Notes: generated by a model from the sequence alone, not told the origin. A DNA stretch of 64,000 nucleotides from Azospirillum ramasamyi (GCF_003233655.1 NZ_CP029832.1:124001-188000); one strand, 5' to 3'; shown: positions 8,008 through 18,091, counted from the first letter of the stretch. Numbers and translations: made by a program.

Positions 8008-9234
8008 TTAAGCCGCCTGGCTCATCGTCTCGGCGGCGATGACGCCCAGGGTGTGGCGGGCGATCATCCGTTCCTCGTCGGTCGGGATGATGAACACCGG
8101 CACCCGGCTGTCCTCGGCGGAGATGCGCGTCGCCTTCGCCCGGTTGGCCGCCGCGTCGATCGACACGCCGAGCCAGCCCAGCTTCTCCGCGACCCGCTCA
8201 CGGACCAGCGTGGAGTTCTCGCCCACGCCCGCGGTGAACACCACGGCGTCAAGCCCGCCCATCGAGCCGGCGAGCGCCGCCACCTGCTTGGCGACGTTGT
8301 GGCAGAACAGCTCGACAGCCTCGGCCGCGGCCGGCAGGTCGGAACTCTCCAGGTCGCGCATGTCGTTGGAGATGCCCGACACGCCCAGCATGCCCGACTT
8401 GTGGTAGAGCAGCTTTTCCAGCTCGTCGGCGCCGTAGCCCTTCTCGCGCATCAGGTAGATCAGCACGCCGGGGTCGATCGCGCCCGGCCGGGTGCCCATC
8501 GGCACGCCGTCCAGCGCGGTGAAGCCCATGGAGGTGTCGACGCTGCGCCCGGCATGCATGGCGCACAGGCTGGCGCCGCTGCCGAGATGACAGACCACCA
8601 CATGGCCGTCGGCCAGTTCCGGCGCCAGCTGCGGCAGGCGATGGGCGATGTACTCGTAGCTGAGGCCGTGGAAGCCGTAGCGCCGGATGCCTTCCGCCGT
8701 CAGTTCGCGCGGGATGGCGAAGGTCTGCGACTGCCAGGGCTGGGTCTGGTGGAAGGCGGTGTCGAAGCAGGCCACCTGCGGCAGCGACGGATAGACCTGC
8801 GCCAGCGCCCGGATGGCGGCGATGTTGTGCGGCTCGTGCAGCGGCGCCAGCGGGATCAGCTCCTCCAACTGGTCGAGCACCGTCGGGGTGACGCGCACCG
8901 GGGCCGAGAAGCGGGTGCCGCCATGAACGACGCGATGGCCGGCGGCGACCAGCGTGGCGCCCTTCAGCGTGTCGCCGATCCAGTCGAGCAGATGGTGCAG
9001 AAGCTCGGCGCGGCCCGGAGTCTCACCGCCGGCCCAGCTGTGGTCGGCGATCTTGTGGCGGGCGGCGTCCTTCGCCTCGAAGCGGGGAGCCGTGCCGATG
9101 CCGGAGATCTGGCCGGTGACGACCGGCTTCAGCTCGGCGTCGGCGCCATCCTGGAAGACCGAGAATTTCAGGCTTGAGGAGCCGGCATTGATGACGAGGC
9201 AGGCGTTGCTGCCGGAATGGGAATGTGCAACCAT
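8008..9234 (-). CDS. ackA: Acetate kinase
   Basis: 408 residues, full length for the family. It transfers phosphate between acetyl phosphate and ADP, making ATP and acetate or running in reverse for acetate assimilation. Visible signatures are the phosphate motif VINAGSSSLKF (residues 14-24), HRVVHGG, FDTAFHQT, HLGSGASLCA, GTRPGAIDPG and FTAGVGENS. The gene follows the fused pta gene by 12 bases on the same strand, so the two form an acetyl-CoA/acetate operon. Confidence 0.97.
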   Translation of the reverse strand: MVAHSHSGSNACLVINAGSSSLKFSVFQDGADAELKPVVTGQISGIGTAPRFEAKDAARHKIADHSWAGGETPGRAELLHHLLDWIGDTLKGATLVAAGHRVVHGGTRFSAPVRVTPTVLDQLEELIPLAPLHEPHNIAAIRALAQVYPSLPQVACFDTAFHQTQPWQSQTFAIPRELTAEGIRRYGFHGLSYEYIAHRLPQLAPELADGHVVVCHLGSGASLCAMHAGRSVDTSMGFTALDGVPMGTRPGAIDPGVLIYLMREKGYGADELEKLLYHKSGMLGVSGISNDMRDLESSDLPAAAEAVELFCHNVAKQVAALAGSMGGLDAVVFTAGVGENSTLVRERVAEKLGWLGVSIDAAANRAKATRISAEDSRVPVFIIPTDEERMIARHTLGVIAAETMSQAA

Positions 9235-9246
9235 GGCGATAGCGTC

Positions 9247-10689
9247 CTATTCGGCGGCCAGCGCGAGCTTCGGCTGGCGTTGAGCAGCGGCGACCTGCGA
9301 GGCGACCGCGCAAGAGGCAAGCCGCGCCCGCACATTGTCGGCCCGGCTGGTGAGGATGATCGGCACCTTGGCGCCCAGAACGATGCCGGCGGCATCGGCA
9401 TGGGCCAGGAAGGACAGCTGCTTGACCAGCATGTTGCCGGCTTCCAGGTCGGGGGCGAGCAGGATGTCGGGCTGCCCGGCGACCGGGGAGGTGATGCCCT
9501 TGGTGCGGGCGGCCTCGGCGGAGATGGCGTTGTCGAAGGCCAGCGGGCCGTCCAGGATGCCTCCGGTGATCTGGCCGCGGTCGGCCATCTTGCACAGCGC
9601 GGCGGCTTCCAGCGTGGTGTTGATCTTCGGGTTGATCGTCTCGACCGCCGACAGGATGGCGACGCGCGGGGTCTCGACGCCCAGCACCTTGGCGAGGTTG
9701 ATGGAGTTCTGGACGATGTGGACCTTGTCCTCCAGCGTCGGGTAGATGTTGATCGCAGCGTCGGTGATCAGCAGCGTCTTGGGGTAGGTCGGGACGTTCA
9801 TCACGAAGACGTGGCTGATGCGGCTGCCGGTGCGCAGGCCGGTCTCCTTCTTCACCACCTCGGCCATCAGCTCGTCGGTGTGCAGGCTGCCCTTCATCAC
9901 CGCCTCGGCTTCGCCGGTCCGGGCCAGCGCCACGGCGGCTGCCGCGGCGGCGCGGCTGTGGGCGGCGTCGACGATGCGGTAGCCGCCGATGTCGAGCCCG
10001 TTGGAGGCGGCGACCTCGCGGATGAGGGCTTCCGGCCCGACGAGGATCGGCTCGATCAGCCCGGCCTGGGCGGCCTCGACCGCACCCTGGAGCGAGCTGG
10101 CGTCGCAGGGATAGGCCACGGCGGTGACGACCGGCGGCAGTTCATCGCACTTGGCGAGCAGCGCGTCGTGCTTGTCGTGGCGGATCATCTGGATCTGCGG
10201 CAGCTCATGCGCCGGGCGGATGACCTTCTGGGTGGGGGCGATCACCTCGGCGGTGCCGAGGACGACGACCTCGCCATCCTGGTTGGTGCAGACGCATTCG
10301 AAGACGACGAGGTTCTTGGCCGGGCGCTTCTCGATCACGGTGACGGTGGCGGTGACGACGTCGCCGAGACCGACCGGGCGGCGGAACTGCAGGCTCTGGC
10401 CGGCGTAGAGCGAGCCGGCGCCGGGCAGGTAGGTGCCGAGCACGCCGGAGATCAGCGAGCCCGACCACATGCCCGGCCCGATGACCTTCTGGAAGCGGCT
10501 GTCGGCCGCGAATTTCGGGTCCAGATGGGCCGGGTTGATGTTGCCCGACACGGTCGCGAACAGCTCCACATCCATCAGCGTCAGCTGGCGGGAAAGGCTG
10601 GCCGTCTGGCCGATCTGGATTTCGTCGAAGGTCACATTCTCGACCACGGCGCCGACGCCGTTGCCGACCGCATCACCACTGGCAAGCAT
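9247..10689 (-). CDS. pta: Bifunctional MaoC-like enoyl-CoA hydratase / phosphate acetyltransferase
   Basis: 480 residues. Residues about 17-150 form a MaoC hot-dog domain (SGNINPAHLDPKFA, then GPGMWSGSLISGVLG). Residues about 165-470 form a phosphotransacetylase domain (EAVMKGSLHTDELM, NVPTYPKTLLITDAAIN, DILLAPDLEAGNML). The Pta half converts acetyl-CoA and phosphate to acetyl phosphate for AckA. The MaoC half resembles (R)-specific enoyl-CoA hydratases, but the usual catalytic Asp of S-G-D-x-N-P-x-H is Asn50 here while His55 is kept, so hydratase activity may be reduced. The fusion is known in alphaproteobacteria, where it links polyhydroxybutyrate-type intermediates with acetyl-CoA overflow. 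Confidence 0.93.
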   Translation of the reverse strand: MLASGDAVGNGVGAVVENVTFDEIQIGQTASLSRQLTLMDVELFATVSGNINPAHLDPKFAADSRFQKVIGPGMWSGSLISGVLGTYLPGAGSLYAGQSLQFRRPVGLGDVVTATVTVIEKRPAKNLVVFECVCTNQDGEVVVLGTAEVIAPTQKVIRPAHELPQIQMIRHDKHDALLAKCDELPPVVTAVAYPCDASSLQGAVEAAQAGLIEPILVGPEALIREVAASNGLDIGGYRIVDAAHSRAAAAAAVALARTGEAEAVMKGSLHTDELMAEVVKKETGLRTGSRISHVFVMNVPTYPKTLLITDAAINIYPTLEDKVHIVQNSINLAKVLGVETPRVAILSAVETINPKINTTLEAAALCKMADRGQITGGILDGPLAFDNAISAEAARTKGITSPVAGQPDILLAPDLEAGNMLVKQLSFLAHADAAGIVLGAKVPIILTSRADNVRARLASCAVASQVAAAQRQPKLALAAE

Positions 10690-11154
10690 TGCTTGAACAC
10701 TCCGATTGACGTTTGAACTCTCGGTTTGACCGGGTCGATCGCGCGGGCCGCCATTCGCGGTCCGACAGGGCAGCGCCTGGAAAATCGGAAACGTTCCGCC
10801 GCCGGCCTGTGCCGGCTATCCGCGCCGCAGGGGAACTATTGATATATTAGTATATCAAAAGTGTATATCAAGAGGGGCCGATGGAAATTTCCGGCCCATG
10901 ACACAATGCCGCAGGTCTGTGGCGCGGCCGGGCGGGGAGCCCCCTTCCCCCGGGGAGAGAGACGGGGGAGAGGGGCAGAAAGGCGAGCAGTCTCAACGAT
11001 CGCGATGCTCGCCGCCCGTCCTGGAAGCCCCTTTGGGCGCGGTCCTTCCGGCCCTCGTCATCTCTCCGGGGGCGGAAGAGAGCGGGGAGGGTCGGTCGCG
11101 GGGCAGGGGGCTTCCCGAACTCTGGAAATCAAGCCTTCAGTATGCCGCCGCCGC
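10690..11154. other. Intergenic region between pta and focA
   Basis: About 465 bases without a supportable gene. It holds the pta promoter side with the AT-rich operator candidate at 10839-10871, then a GC-rich stretch with several short hairpins (for example GGCGAGCA at 10982-10989 pairing with TGCTCGCC at 11006-11013, and CCCCC/GGGGG runs near 10940 and 11066). The hairpin stretch lies just downstream of the leftward focA stop and may end its transcript. Confidence 0.5.
10839..10871. promoter_or_regulatory. Candidate operator upstream of pta-ackA
   Basis: A perfect eight-base inverted repeat, TTGATATA (10839-10846) and TATATCAA (10851-10858), is separated by TTAG. A third copy of the half-site TATATCAA follows at 10864-10871, thirteen bases from the second. 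It lies about 150 bases upstream of pta in otherwise very GC-rich DNA. It is too long to be an FNR/FixK box (TTGAT-N4-ATCAA). The binding protein is unknown. Confidence 0.55.
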
Positions 11155-12036
11155 TCAGCGCAGCTTGGGACGGCGGTAGATGAACCAGTAGACCGCACCC
11201 ACCATGAGCGCACCGCCGATCCAGTTGCCGACGGTGACCGCGGCGAGGTTGACCACATATTGGCCGACCGGGATGGAGGGGACGGAGCGGCCGAGGTCGG
11301 CCCAGAAGCTGTCCGGCGCGCCCCATTCGATCAAAAGGCCGAGCGGGACGAAGTACATGTTGGCGACGCAGTGCTCGAAGCCGGCGGCGACGAAGGCCGC
11401 GACCGGGAAGGCGATCGCCATGATCTTGTCGCCGACGCTGCGCGCCCCCAGGGCCAGCCAGACGGCAAGGCAGACCAGCACGTTGCAGAGGATGCCGAGG
11501 AAGAAGGCCTGGCCGACCGGAAGCGAGCTTTTGGCCACCGCGAAATACAGCGCCGATGAACCGACCGCGCCGTGCCCGAAGGTGTATTGCCCCGACAGGA
11601 AGACCAGCAGCGCCGTGCCGGCGGCGCCGATGAAATTGCCGATCCACACGATCGTCCACACCCGCAGCATCTGGCGGGCGCGCAGCCGGCCGCTGGCCCA
11701 GGCCATCACCATCAGCGCGTCGCCGGTGAACAGCTGCGCGCCGCCGACGATCACCAGGATCAGGCCCATGGAGAAGACCAGCCCGCCCAGCAGCCGGGTC
11801 AGGCCGTAGGGCAGCATGCCTTCCGCCCCCGACATGGTGACGGTGGCGAACAGGCCCCCCAGCGCGATGAAGGCGCCGGCGAGCACGGCCAGGGCGAGCA
11901 GGGTGGGGGTGTCGTAATGAGCCTTCTTGACGCCGAGGTTCTCGGCGGCAAGAGCAATGGCGTCGGGCATAAGTGCGTCGAGAGTCTGCGGAGTCGGCTG
12001 GCTCCAGCCCCCCACGTCCTTGCTGTCCATGTTCAT
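11155..12036 (-). CDS. focA: Formate/nitrite transporter family channel
   Basis: 293 residues with six predicted membrane helices and the FNT signatures: the omega-loop helix region [12 protein letters not shown] (residues about 98-109), GNFIGAAG, and [10 protein letters not shown] containing the central pore histidine His222. FNT proteins are pentameric channels passing formate, nitrite, acetate or related monovalent acids. I chose the ATG at 12036 because AAGGA lies nine bases upstream; the frame is open to 12117. Lying next to pta-ackA, it may export or import acetate or formate; the exact anion cannot be read from sequence. Confidence 0.87.
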   Translation of the reverse strand: MNMDSKDVGGWSQPTPQTLDALMPDAIALAAENLGVKKAHYDTPTLLALAVLAGAFIALGGLFATVTMSGAEGMLPYGLTRLLGGLVFSMGLILVIVGGAQLFTGDALMVMAWASGRLRARQMLRVWTIVWIGNFIGAAGTALLVFLSGQYTFGHGAVGSSALYFAVAKSSLPVGQAFFLGILCNVLVCLAVWLALGARSVGDKIMAIAFPVAAFVAAGFEHCVANMYFVPLGLLIEWGAPDSFWADLGRSVPSIPVGQYVVNLAAVTVGNWIGGALMVGAVYWFIYRRPKLR

Positions 12037-12416
12037 CGGTCGTTGTCCTTGCTGCCGCGCATCGGTGCAAGCCAATTGGCGGGAGCGGTTCCGGCCCCCG
12101 CCGGCTTCCGCCTCCACCTTGTAGCTTTACTACATACTCCTGTCGGGGCGGCCCTTGCAAGCATGCCCGTCAGATAATCTCATCGCATGGAATCTACGGA
12201 CAAAAGGTTAAGAAACAAGGGGTTTTCAGGGAAAAATGTCGATCCTTGCTGCGGTTGCGGTCCTGTAGTGTTCCTACATCATGCCTGGGCCCGGCCGGCG
12301 CTGGCCGCATATGGGCTGTTCCCGGCAACGCGGGTGCGGCATGGTCCGTCAGACGCTATGCTGGCGCCCGCTCCAATGGCGCCCGCACCCGGCGCAGCCG
12401 CAAGCCGAGGGGAGAT
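12037..12416. promoter_or_regulatory. Divergent promoter region between focA and an ABC exporter, with twin TGTAG-N5-CTACA palindromes
   Basis: Two perfect 15-base palindromes with the pattern TGTAG-N5-CTACA lie at 12120-12134 and 12264-12278, 144 bases apart. The first is about 85 bases upstream of focA and the second about 140 bases upstream of the rightward ABC ATPase. The identical arms and five-base spacer suggest a dimeric regulator acting on both units, perhaps by looping. The stretch between them is AT-richer than its surroundings, as expected for promoters. Confidence 0.55.
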
Positions 12417-13339
<923 letters not shown>

Positions 13340-13343
<4 letters not shown>

Positions 13344-14101
13344 ACCTGCATGCGATCAAGGCCATCTACGTCTTCGAGCTGGCCCGCACCTGGCGCACGC
13401 TGTTCCAGAGCATCGCCGGGCCGGTGATCTCCACTTCGCTGTACTTCATCGTCTTCGGGGCGGCGATCGGCGGACGCTTCGCGTCGGTGGAGGGCGTCAG
13501 CTACGGCGCCTTCCTCGTCCCCGGCCTCGTCATGATGTCGGTGCTGACGGAAAGCGTGTCGAACGCCTCCTTCGGCATCTACATGCCGCGCTATTCCGGC
13601 ACGATCTACGAACTGCTGTCGGCCCCCGTCTCAGCCTTCGAGACGGTGATCGGCTATGTCGGGGCGGCGGCGACCAAATCCGTCATCCTCGGAACGCTGA
13701 TCCTGCTGACCGCGAGGCTGTTCGTGGATTTCTCCATCGCCCACCCGTTCTGGATGGTGGCCTTCCTGGTGATGACGTCGGTGACCTTCAGCCTGCTGGG
13801 CTTCATCCTCGGCATCTGGGCCGATGGCTGGGAAAAGCTGCAGATCGTGCCGATGCTGATCGTCACGCCGCTGGCCTTCCTGGGCGGCAGCTTCTACTCG
13901 ATCAGCATGCTGCCGCCCTTCTGGCAGAACGTCACCCTGTTCAACCCGGTCGTCTATCTGGTCAGCGGCTTCCGCTGGAGCTTCTACGGCACCGCCGACG
14001 TGCCCGTCGGACTGAGCCTCGCCATGGTCGCGCTGATGATGACGATCTGCCTCGCCATCGTGTGGTGGATCTTCCGCACGGGCTACAAGCTGAAGAACTG
14101 A
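13340..14101 (+). CDS. ABC-2 type transporter permease (YadH-like)
   Basis: 253 residues with six predicted membrane helices, including the ABC-2 features [12 protein letters not shown], the long mid-protein helix pair, [18 protein letters not shown] and the terminal [17 protein letters not shown] loop (here [13 protein letters not shown]). It is the membrane partner of the preceding ATPase; the start overlaps that gene's stop by four bases. It probably works as a dimer in the cytoplasmic membrane. Substrate unknown. Confidence 0.9.
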
Positions 14102-14148
14102 GGGCGTGTTTCACGGGTCAGGCGCCCGCCGTTCCGGCCGCAAGCGCC

Positions 14149-14733
14149 TCACCCACGACCCGAGGCGATCCGTGCAAGCCCGGCATAATGCCGGACGTCG
14201 AAGGCGATGAACTCGACCTCCGCGTCGGTGACGTCGCGCAGATGCTTGGCCGGGCTGCCGGCCCAGAGCTGGCGGGCGGGGATGCGCTTGCGCGGGGTCA
14301 GGACGGCGCCGGCGGCCAGCATGGCGCCGCTTTCCACCACGGCCCCGTCCAGCACGATGGAGCCGATGCCGATCAGGCAGCCGTCCGCCAGTGTGCAGCC
14401 ATGCATCCGCACGCCATGGCCGATCACCACGTCGGCGCCGATGACGGTGGGATATTCGTTCAGCATGACATGGATGATGGTGCCGTCCTGGATGTTGGTT
14501 CGCGGCCCCACCGTGATGCTGTGATCGTCGCCGCGCAGCACGCAGCCGTACCAGACGCTGGCCTCCGCGCCGATGGTGACGTCGCCCACCACCACCGCCC
14601 CGGGGGCGATGTAGGCGTCGGCGGCGATGCGCGGCCACACCCCCTTGAAGGGCTGGATGATGGCGCCGGGGTGGCGGGCGGGCAGGGTTTCGCCCGTCAC
14701 GAAGGCCGTTTCTGGTGCGCTCTCGGAGGTCAT
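14149..14733 (-). CDS. Gamma-carbonic-anhydrase-like hexapeptide-repeat protein
   Basis: 194 residues forming a left-handed parallel beta-helix, with repeated V/I-x-x-G hexads between residues about 30 and 160 (YIAPGAVVVGDVTIG, TNIQDGTIIHV, CLIGIGSIVLDGAVV). Metal-ligand histidines of the gamma-CA/YrdA/PaaY family are visible in DGTIIHV and in IGHGVRMHGC, and the Arg/Asp in LRGDDHS are conserved. It may be a carbonic anhydrase or a thioesterase-like relative; many YrdA-type proteins lack measurable carbonic anhydrase activity. An AAGGAAAG site precedes the ATG. Confidence 0.85.
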   Translation of the reverse strand: MTSESAPETAFVTGETLPARHPGAIIQPFKGVWPRIAADAYIAPGAVVVGDVTIGAEASVWYGCVLRGDDHSITVGPRTNIQDGTIIHVMLNEYPTVIGADVVIGHGVRMHGCTLADGCLIGIGSIVLDGAVVESGAMLAAGAVLTPRKRIPARQLWAGSPAKHLRDVTDAEVEFIAFDVRHYAGLARIASGRG

Positions 14734-14936
14734 CGATTCTTTCCTTTCTTACCAATCAGGAGACGAGCCGTTCCTCTCCCGCCTTCGCCTTCGGCCGCAT
14801 CGGCGACCATCCCGGCCGCAAGCCCGCGGATGGTCGCCTTGAGGCTCTGCGGCCAGCCATCGACCGGGCCGACAGGGGGGCGCGACCAATCGAGTTCCCG
14901 CATGAGCGCAGCGACGGCACCGGCCCGGTCGAACAC
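14730..14936 (-). pseudogene. Truncated relic of a sensor histidine kinase N-terminus
   Basis: On the minus strand the translated stretch VAALMRELDWSRPPVGP followed by DGWPQSLKATIR (about 14826-14936) matches the opening block common in alphaproteobacterial PAS/GAF HWE-type kinases (pattern D-W-S-x-x-P-x-G-P-x-x-x-W-P-Q-S-L). The similarity ends abruptly after that block. The frame then runs into unrelated sequence and stops at 14730, partly overlapping the neighbouring gene's start. No kinase domain follows. It is most simply read as the remnant of a deleted kinase gene; a short expressed peptide cannot be excluded. Confidence 0.5.
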
Positions 14937-15205
14937 CCCCGCTTGCTCTGGCTGCCCACGCTCATTCAGGCCCGAATCTTCAGTTAAGCTGCAAGCATAT
15001 AGAGAGACGATGCACGGCCTGCCAGCAATCGTGGTGCCCGCGCCGCCCCGAAAGGAGACCCCTTGCGGGCGGCTGCGGCCCCCGCGTCGGGGCTGCGGTC
15101 GAATGACCTTTCGCCGGCTGCTCATGCCTCAAGCGCTGCATTTCGGTTGACGCGGCTTGCAGCCGCCCACCACTCTGACTGTTCGCACAGACGGAGAGTG
15201 CTGCG
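14937..15205. other. Intergenic region 5' of the kinase relic
   Basis: Nothing supportable as a gene is seen. The leftward frame of the kinase relic stays open here, but without matching sequence. The 3' part includes the promoter side of the rightward membrane-protein gene and a GGAG ribosome-binding sequence nine bases before 15206. Confidence 0.4.
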
Positions 15206-15760
15206 ATGGTGATGCTGACCGAACAGTTCCTGATCGACTATCTCCTGATCACAGCCGGTCTGTTCACCGTTGCCAGCTGTGTCCTGGGCGGCCTGTTCCT
15301 CGGCACGGTTTACCAGCAGCGGAAGATGTGGCTGCGTTTGCTTCTCTGGGGGCTGCCGGCCACCTTGCTCACCACCGCGCCATGGTCGCTTCTCCTGCCG
15401 ATGCAAACGGCGCTGCTGATCGGTGCGGCCACCGCGGCCGCGATGATCGGCGGGCTGTTCCTGATGCCCTGCCGCATCAGCCGGCCTGAACGGGGGTGGC
15501 CCGGACTGATTGCCGACGGTCTGTCCGGCATCGGCCGGACGATGCTGATGCTGGCGCCTGCGGTCGTGATCGGGGAAGCCCCGAACTGGGTGCTGTGGCT
15601 TTCGCTGAGCGCCCTCGTTCCATCCCTTTATTGCGCGATCGTCCATTTCCGTGACGTTGGCGGCCATGGCGGAGGCTCGCCTGCCGATGACAGCATCGTT
15701 TGGGGAGGCACCCAGGGCGCCGTGATGGCCGGCGTCCCGGCGCTCCTGATGGTGCTGTGA
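15206..15760 (+). CDS. Hypothetical membrane protein with about five helices
   Basis: 184 residues with hydrophobic segments at about residues 10-33, 42-62, 66-86, 110-128 and 165-183, and a short hydrophilic loop (FRDVGGHGGGSPADDS) before the last. A GGAG sequence nine bases upstream supports the ATG at 15206; a second ATG two codons later is also possible. I do not recognise the family. The neighbours (kinase relic, acyl-CoA ligase) give no functional clue. Confidence 0.55.
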   Translation: MVMLTEQFLIDYLLITAGLFTVASCVLGGLFLGTVYQQRKMWLRLLLWGLPATLLTTAPWSLLLPMQTALLIGAATAAAMIGGLFLMPCRISRPERGWPGLIADGLSGIGRTMLMLAPAVVIGEAPNWVLWLSLSALVPSLYCAIVHFRDVGGHGGGSPADDSIVWGGTQGAVMAGVPALLMVL

Positions 15761-15898
15761 CGCCACGGTCATCGTCCGGTTGATACATCCCGCCTACGCC
15801 GTTGATAAATCTCCCGATTTGCGTCTATTGGTCTACAATCCGCCAAGCCAGCGGATGGGCCGCAGGAATGGACCGCAAAAACGGAAGGAACGGCACCG

Positions 15899-17419
15899 GT
15901 GAATTTGTTCTCGCTTCTCGATCAGGCCGCGGCCCGATTCCCTGACCGGGGGGCGGTGTTCCGCGGCACCGAAGAGGTCCACAGCTTCGCATCGCTGCGC
16001 TCGCGGGCCTTGCGCATCGCGGCAGGGTTTCGGGCAAGCGGACAGCCGGGCGACCGCATCGCCATCGCGACCGAGAATGTGCCGGAGTATGTCGAGCTGT
16101 TCTTCGCCATCTGGGCCGCCGGCATGGCCGCGACTCCGGTGAACGCCAAGCTGCATCCGCGCGAACTGGTGCAGATCCTGGAGGATTCGGCGGCCTCCGC
16201 CGTCTTCGTTTCGCCCAAGCTCGCCGGAGGGCTGGAACAGGCGCTGGCCGGGTCGCCGGCGGCGTCCTGCCGCCGCATCGTCATCGGCGGGACGGACCAT
16301 GCGGCGCTGGCGGCCGGGGAGGAATGGGCCGGACCGATCGACCCCGACCCGGAGGCACTGGGCTGGCTGTTCTACACCAGCGGTACCACCGGGCGGTCCA
16401 AGGGGGCGATGCTGTCGCACCGCAACCTGCTGGCCATGACCATCGCCCATCTCGCCGATGTCGAGGCGGTGGACGAGGACTGCAGCCTGCTGCACGCCGC
16501 ACCGATGTCGCATGGCTCCGGCCTCTACATGGCGGCCTATGTCGCCCGCGGCGCCCGGCAGGTGGTTCCGGCCTCCTCGGCCTTCGAGCCGGCGGAGTTC
16601 CTCGACCTCTGCGACCATCATCCCGGCTGCGGCGCCTTCCTGGCCCCGACCATGGTGCAGCGGCTGCGGCTGGAGGCGGAGCGCGGCGGGCGCAGGCCGG
16701 CGAATCTGCGATCCATCGTCTATGGCGGCGGTCCGATGTATGTGGAGGAGCTGCGCCGGTCGCTCTCCACCTTCGGTCCGGTCTTCGTCCAGATCTACGG
16801 CCAGGGCGAGGCGCCGATGACCATCACGTCCTTGCGCCGCCGCGACCATGACGCCGATGACGATGCCGTGCTGGGATCGGTCGGCTTCGCCCGCAGCGGC
16901 GTCGAGGTGGCGGTGGTGGATGCCGAAGGCCGGCCGCTACCCCCCGGCGAGGTGGGCGAGATCGTCTGCCGCGGCGACGTGGTGATGGCCGGATACTGGA
17001 ACAACGCCGGGGCGACGGCCGAGGCGCTGCGCGACGGCTGGCTCTACACCGGCGATATGGGATCCTTCGACCGGCGCGGCTACCTGACGCTGCGCGACCG
17101 GTCGAAGGACGTCATCATAAGCGGCGGCACCAACATCTACCCGCGCGAGGTGGAGGAGGTGCTGCTGCGCCATGCCGACGTCGCCGAGGTCTGCGTCACC
17201 GGCCAGCCGGACCCGGAATGGGGCGAGATCGTCGTCGCCTTCATCGTCGCCGAACCCGGCCGCGAGATTTCCCCCGACAGCCTCGACGCCCACTGCAACG
17301 CCAGCATCGCCCGTTTCAAGCGGCCCAAGCGCTACCTGTTCGTCGAGGGGCTGCCGAAGAACAATTACGGCAAGGTGGTCAAGCGCGAACTGCGGGCGCG
17401 CCTGTCCGGCGGGGCGTAG
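15899..17419 (+). CDS. AMP-binding acyl-CoA synthetase/ligase
   Basis: 506 residues of the ANL superfamily. P-loop FYTSGTTGRSKGAML is at about residues 158-172; the adenylate-site motif YGQGEAPM replaces the commoner YGxTE; WLYTGDMG, the hinge LRDRSKDVI and the C-terminal lysine in NNYGKVVKREL are all present. It activates a carboxylic acid as the acyl-adenylate and transfers it to CoA. The start is GTG at 15899, preceded by GGAAGGA about ten bases upstream. Substrate not predictable; long-chain and aromatic acids are both possible. It appears monocistronic. Confidence 0.9.
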   Translation: MNLFSLLDQAAARFPDRGAVFRGTEEVHSFASLRSRALRIAAGFRASGQPGDRIAIATENVPEYVELFFAIWAAGMAATPVNAKLHPRELVQILEDSAASAVFVSPKLAGGLEQALAGSPAASCRRIVIGGTDHAALAAGEEWAGPIDPDPEALGWLFYTSGTTGRSKGAMLSHRNLLAMTIAHLADVEAVDEDCSLLHAAPMSHGSGLYMAAYVARGARQVVPASSAFEPAEFLDLCDHHPGCGAFLAPTMVQRLRLEAERGGRRPANLRSIVYGGGPMYVEELRRSLSTFGPVFVQIYGQGEAPMTITSLRRRDHDADDDAVLGSVGFARSGVEVAVVDAEGRPLPPGEVGEIVCRGDVVMAGYWNNAGATAEALRDGWLYTGDMGSFDRRGYLTLRDRSKDVIISGGTNIYPREVEEVLLRHADVAEVCVTGQPDPEWGEIVVAFIVAEPGREISPDSLDAHCNASIARFKRPKRYLFVEGLPKNNYGKVVKRELRARLSGGA

Positions 17420-17438
17420 GGCAGGGGAGGGGCCCTTC

Positions 17439-17864
17439 TCAGCGTCCGGCCGCCTGCCGCCGCAGGGTCTTCAACTCCTCGAAGCGTGCCGATACGTCGC
17501 GCATGACCGCCGCCATTCCCATCATCGTGCCGTCGGCGCCCTTCAGGGGCACGATGGTGAACTCGACGGAGATGCGGCTGCCGTCCTTGCGCGTTGCCGG
17601 CACCGACAGCAAGTCGCCGCTGCCATAGCGGCTTGTCCCCGTCCGCATCACCTCGTCATAGCCCTGCCAATGGCGTTGGCGCTGGCGTTCGGGGATGATG
17701 ATGTCCAGCGACTGGCCGAGCGCGTCTTCGGCGGTGAAGCCGAACACACGCTCTGCCCCCTCGTTCCAGAACCGGATCAGGCCCTCCCGGTCGGAATAGA
17801 CGATGGCCTCGGCCGGGCTGTTCAACAGCGCCAGTCCGAGCCGCTGCAGGTCTTCCTCGTTCAT
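17439..17864 (-). CDS. Stand-alone PAS domain protein
   Basis: 141 residues consisting of little more than one PAS fold: NSPAEAIVYSDREGLIRFWNEGAERVFG, ALGQSLDIIIPE, RKDGSRISVEFTIVPL and a C-terminal helix rich in Arg/Glu. There is no kinase, GGDEF or HTH domain. The ATG at 17864 is preferred because GGGAGG precedes it; the upstream in-frame ATG at 17876 reads through that site. It could bind a small ligand or haem/flavin and act on a partner kinase; no partner is adjacent on this strand. Confidence 0.82.
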   Translation of the reverse strand: MNEEDLQRLGLALLNSPAEAIVYSDREGLIRFWNEGAERVFGFTAEDALGQSLDIIIPERQRQRHWQGYDEVMRTGTSRYGSGDLLSVPATRKDGSRISVEFTIVPLKGADGTMMGMAAVMRDVSARFEELKTLRRQAAGR

Positions 17865-18091
17865 CGTTCCTCCCAAAATCCTGTGGGGAATTGTCCTGCG
17901 GTGAACCGCCCGCCGGCAGGGCGGCGCGGACGCGGGTGTGGCATGCCATATCCCAGACCCACAGCCTAAAACCTCAAGTTAACTTCAGGTCAAGTGGAAA
18001 TGGCGGAGAACCGATGATGGATCATCCACCCGTTGGCGAGCGTTGTTCGCGAAACGGTGCGCACTGGCACCCCACAGCGGGAGGAACGGTC

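Noticed and set aside
9217..10716. A 499-residue plus-strand frame opposite pta
   Set aside because: It is the antisense shadow of a well-supported gene, with low-complexity Gly/Arg/Asp/His sequence and no domain.
10839..10858. FNR/FixK box reading of the TTGAT...ATCAA palindrome
   Set aside because: The spacing between TTGAT and ATCAA is ten bases, not the four required for FNR-type sites.
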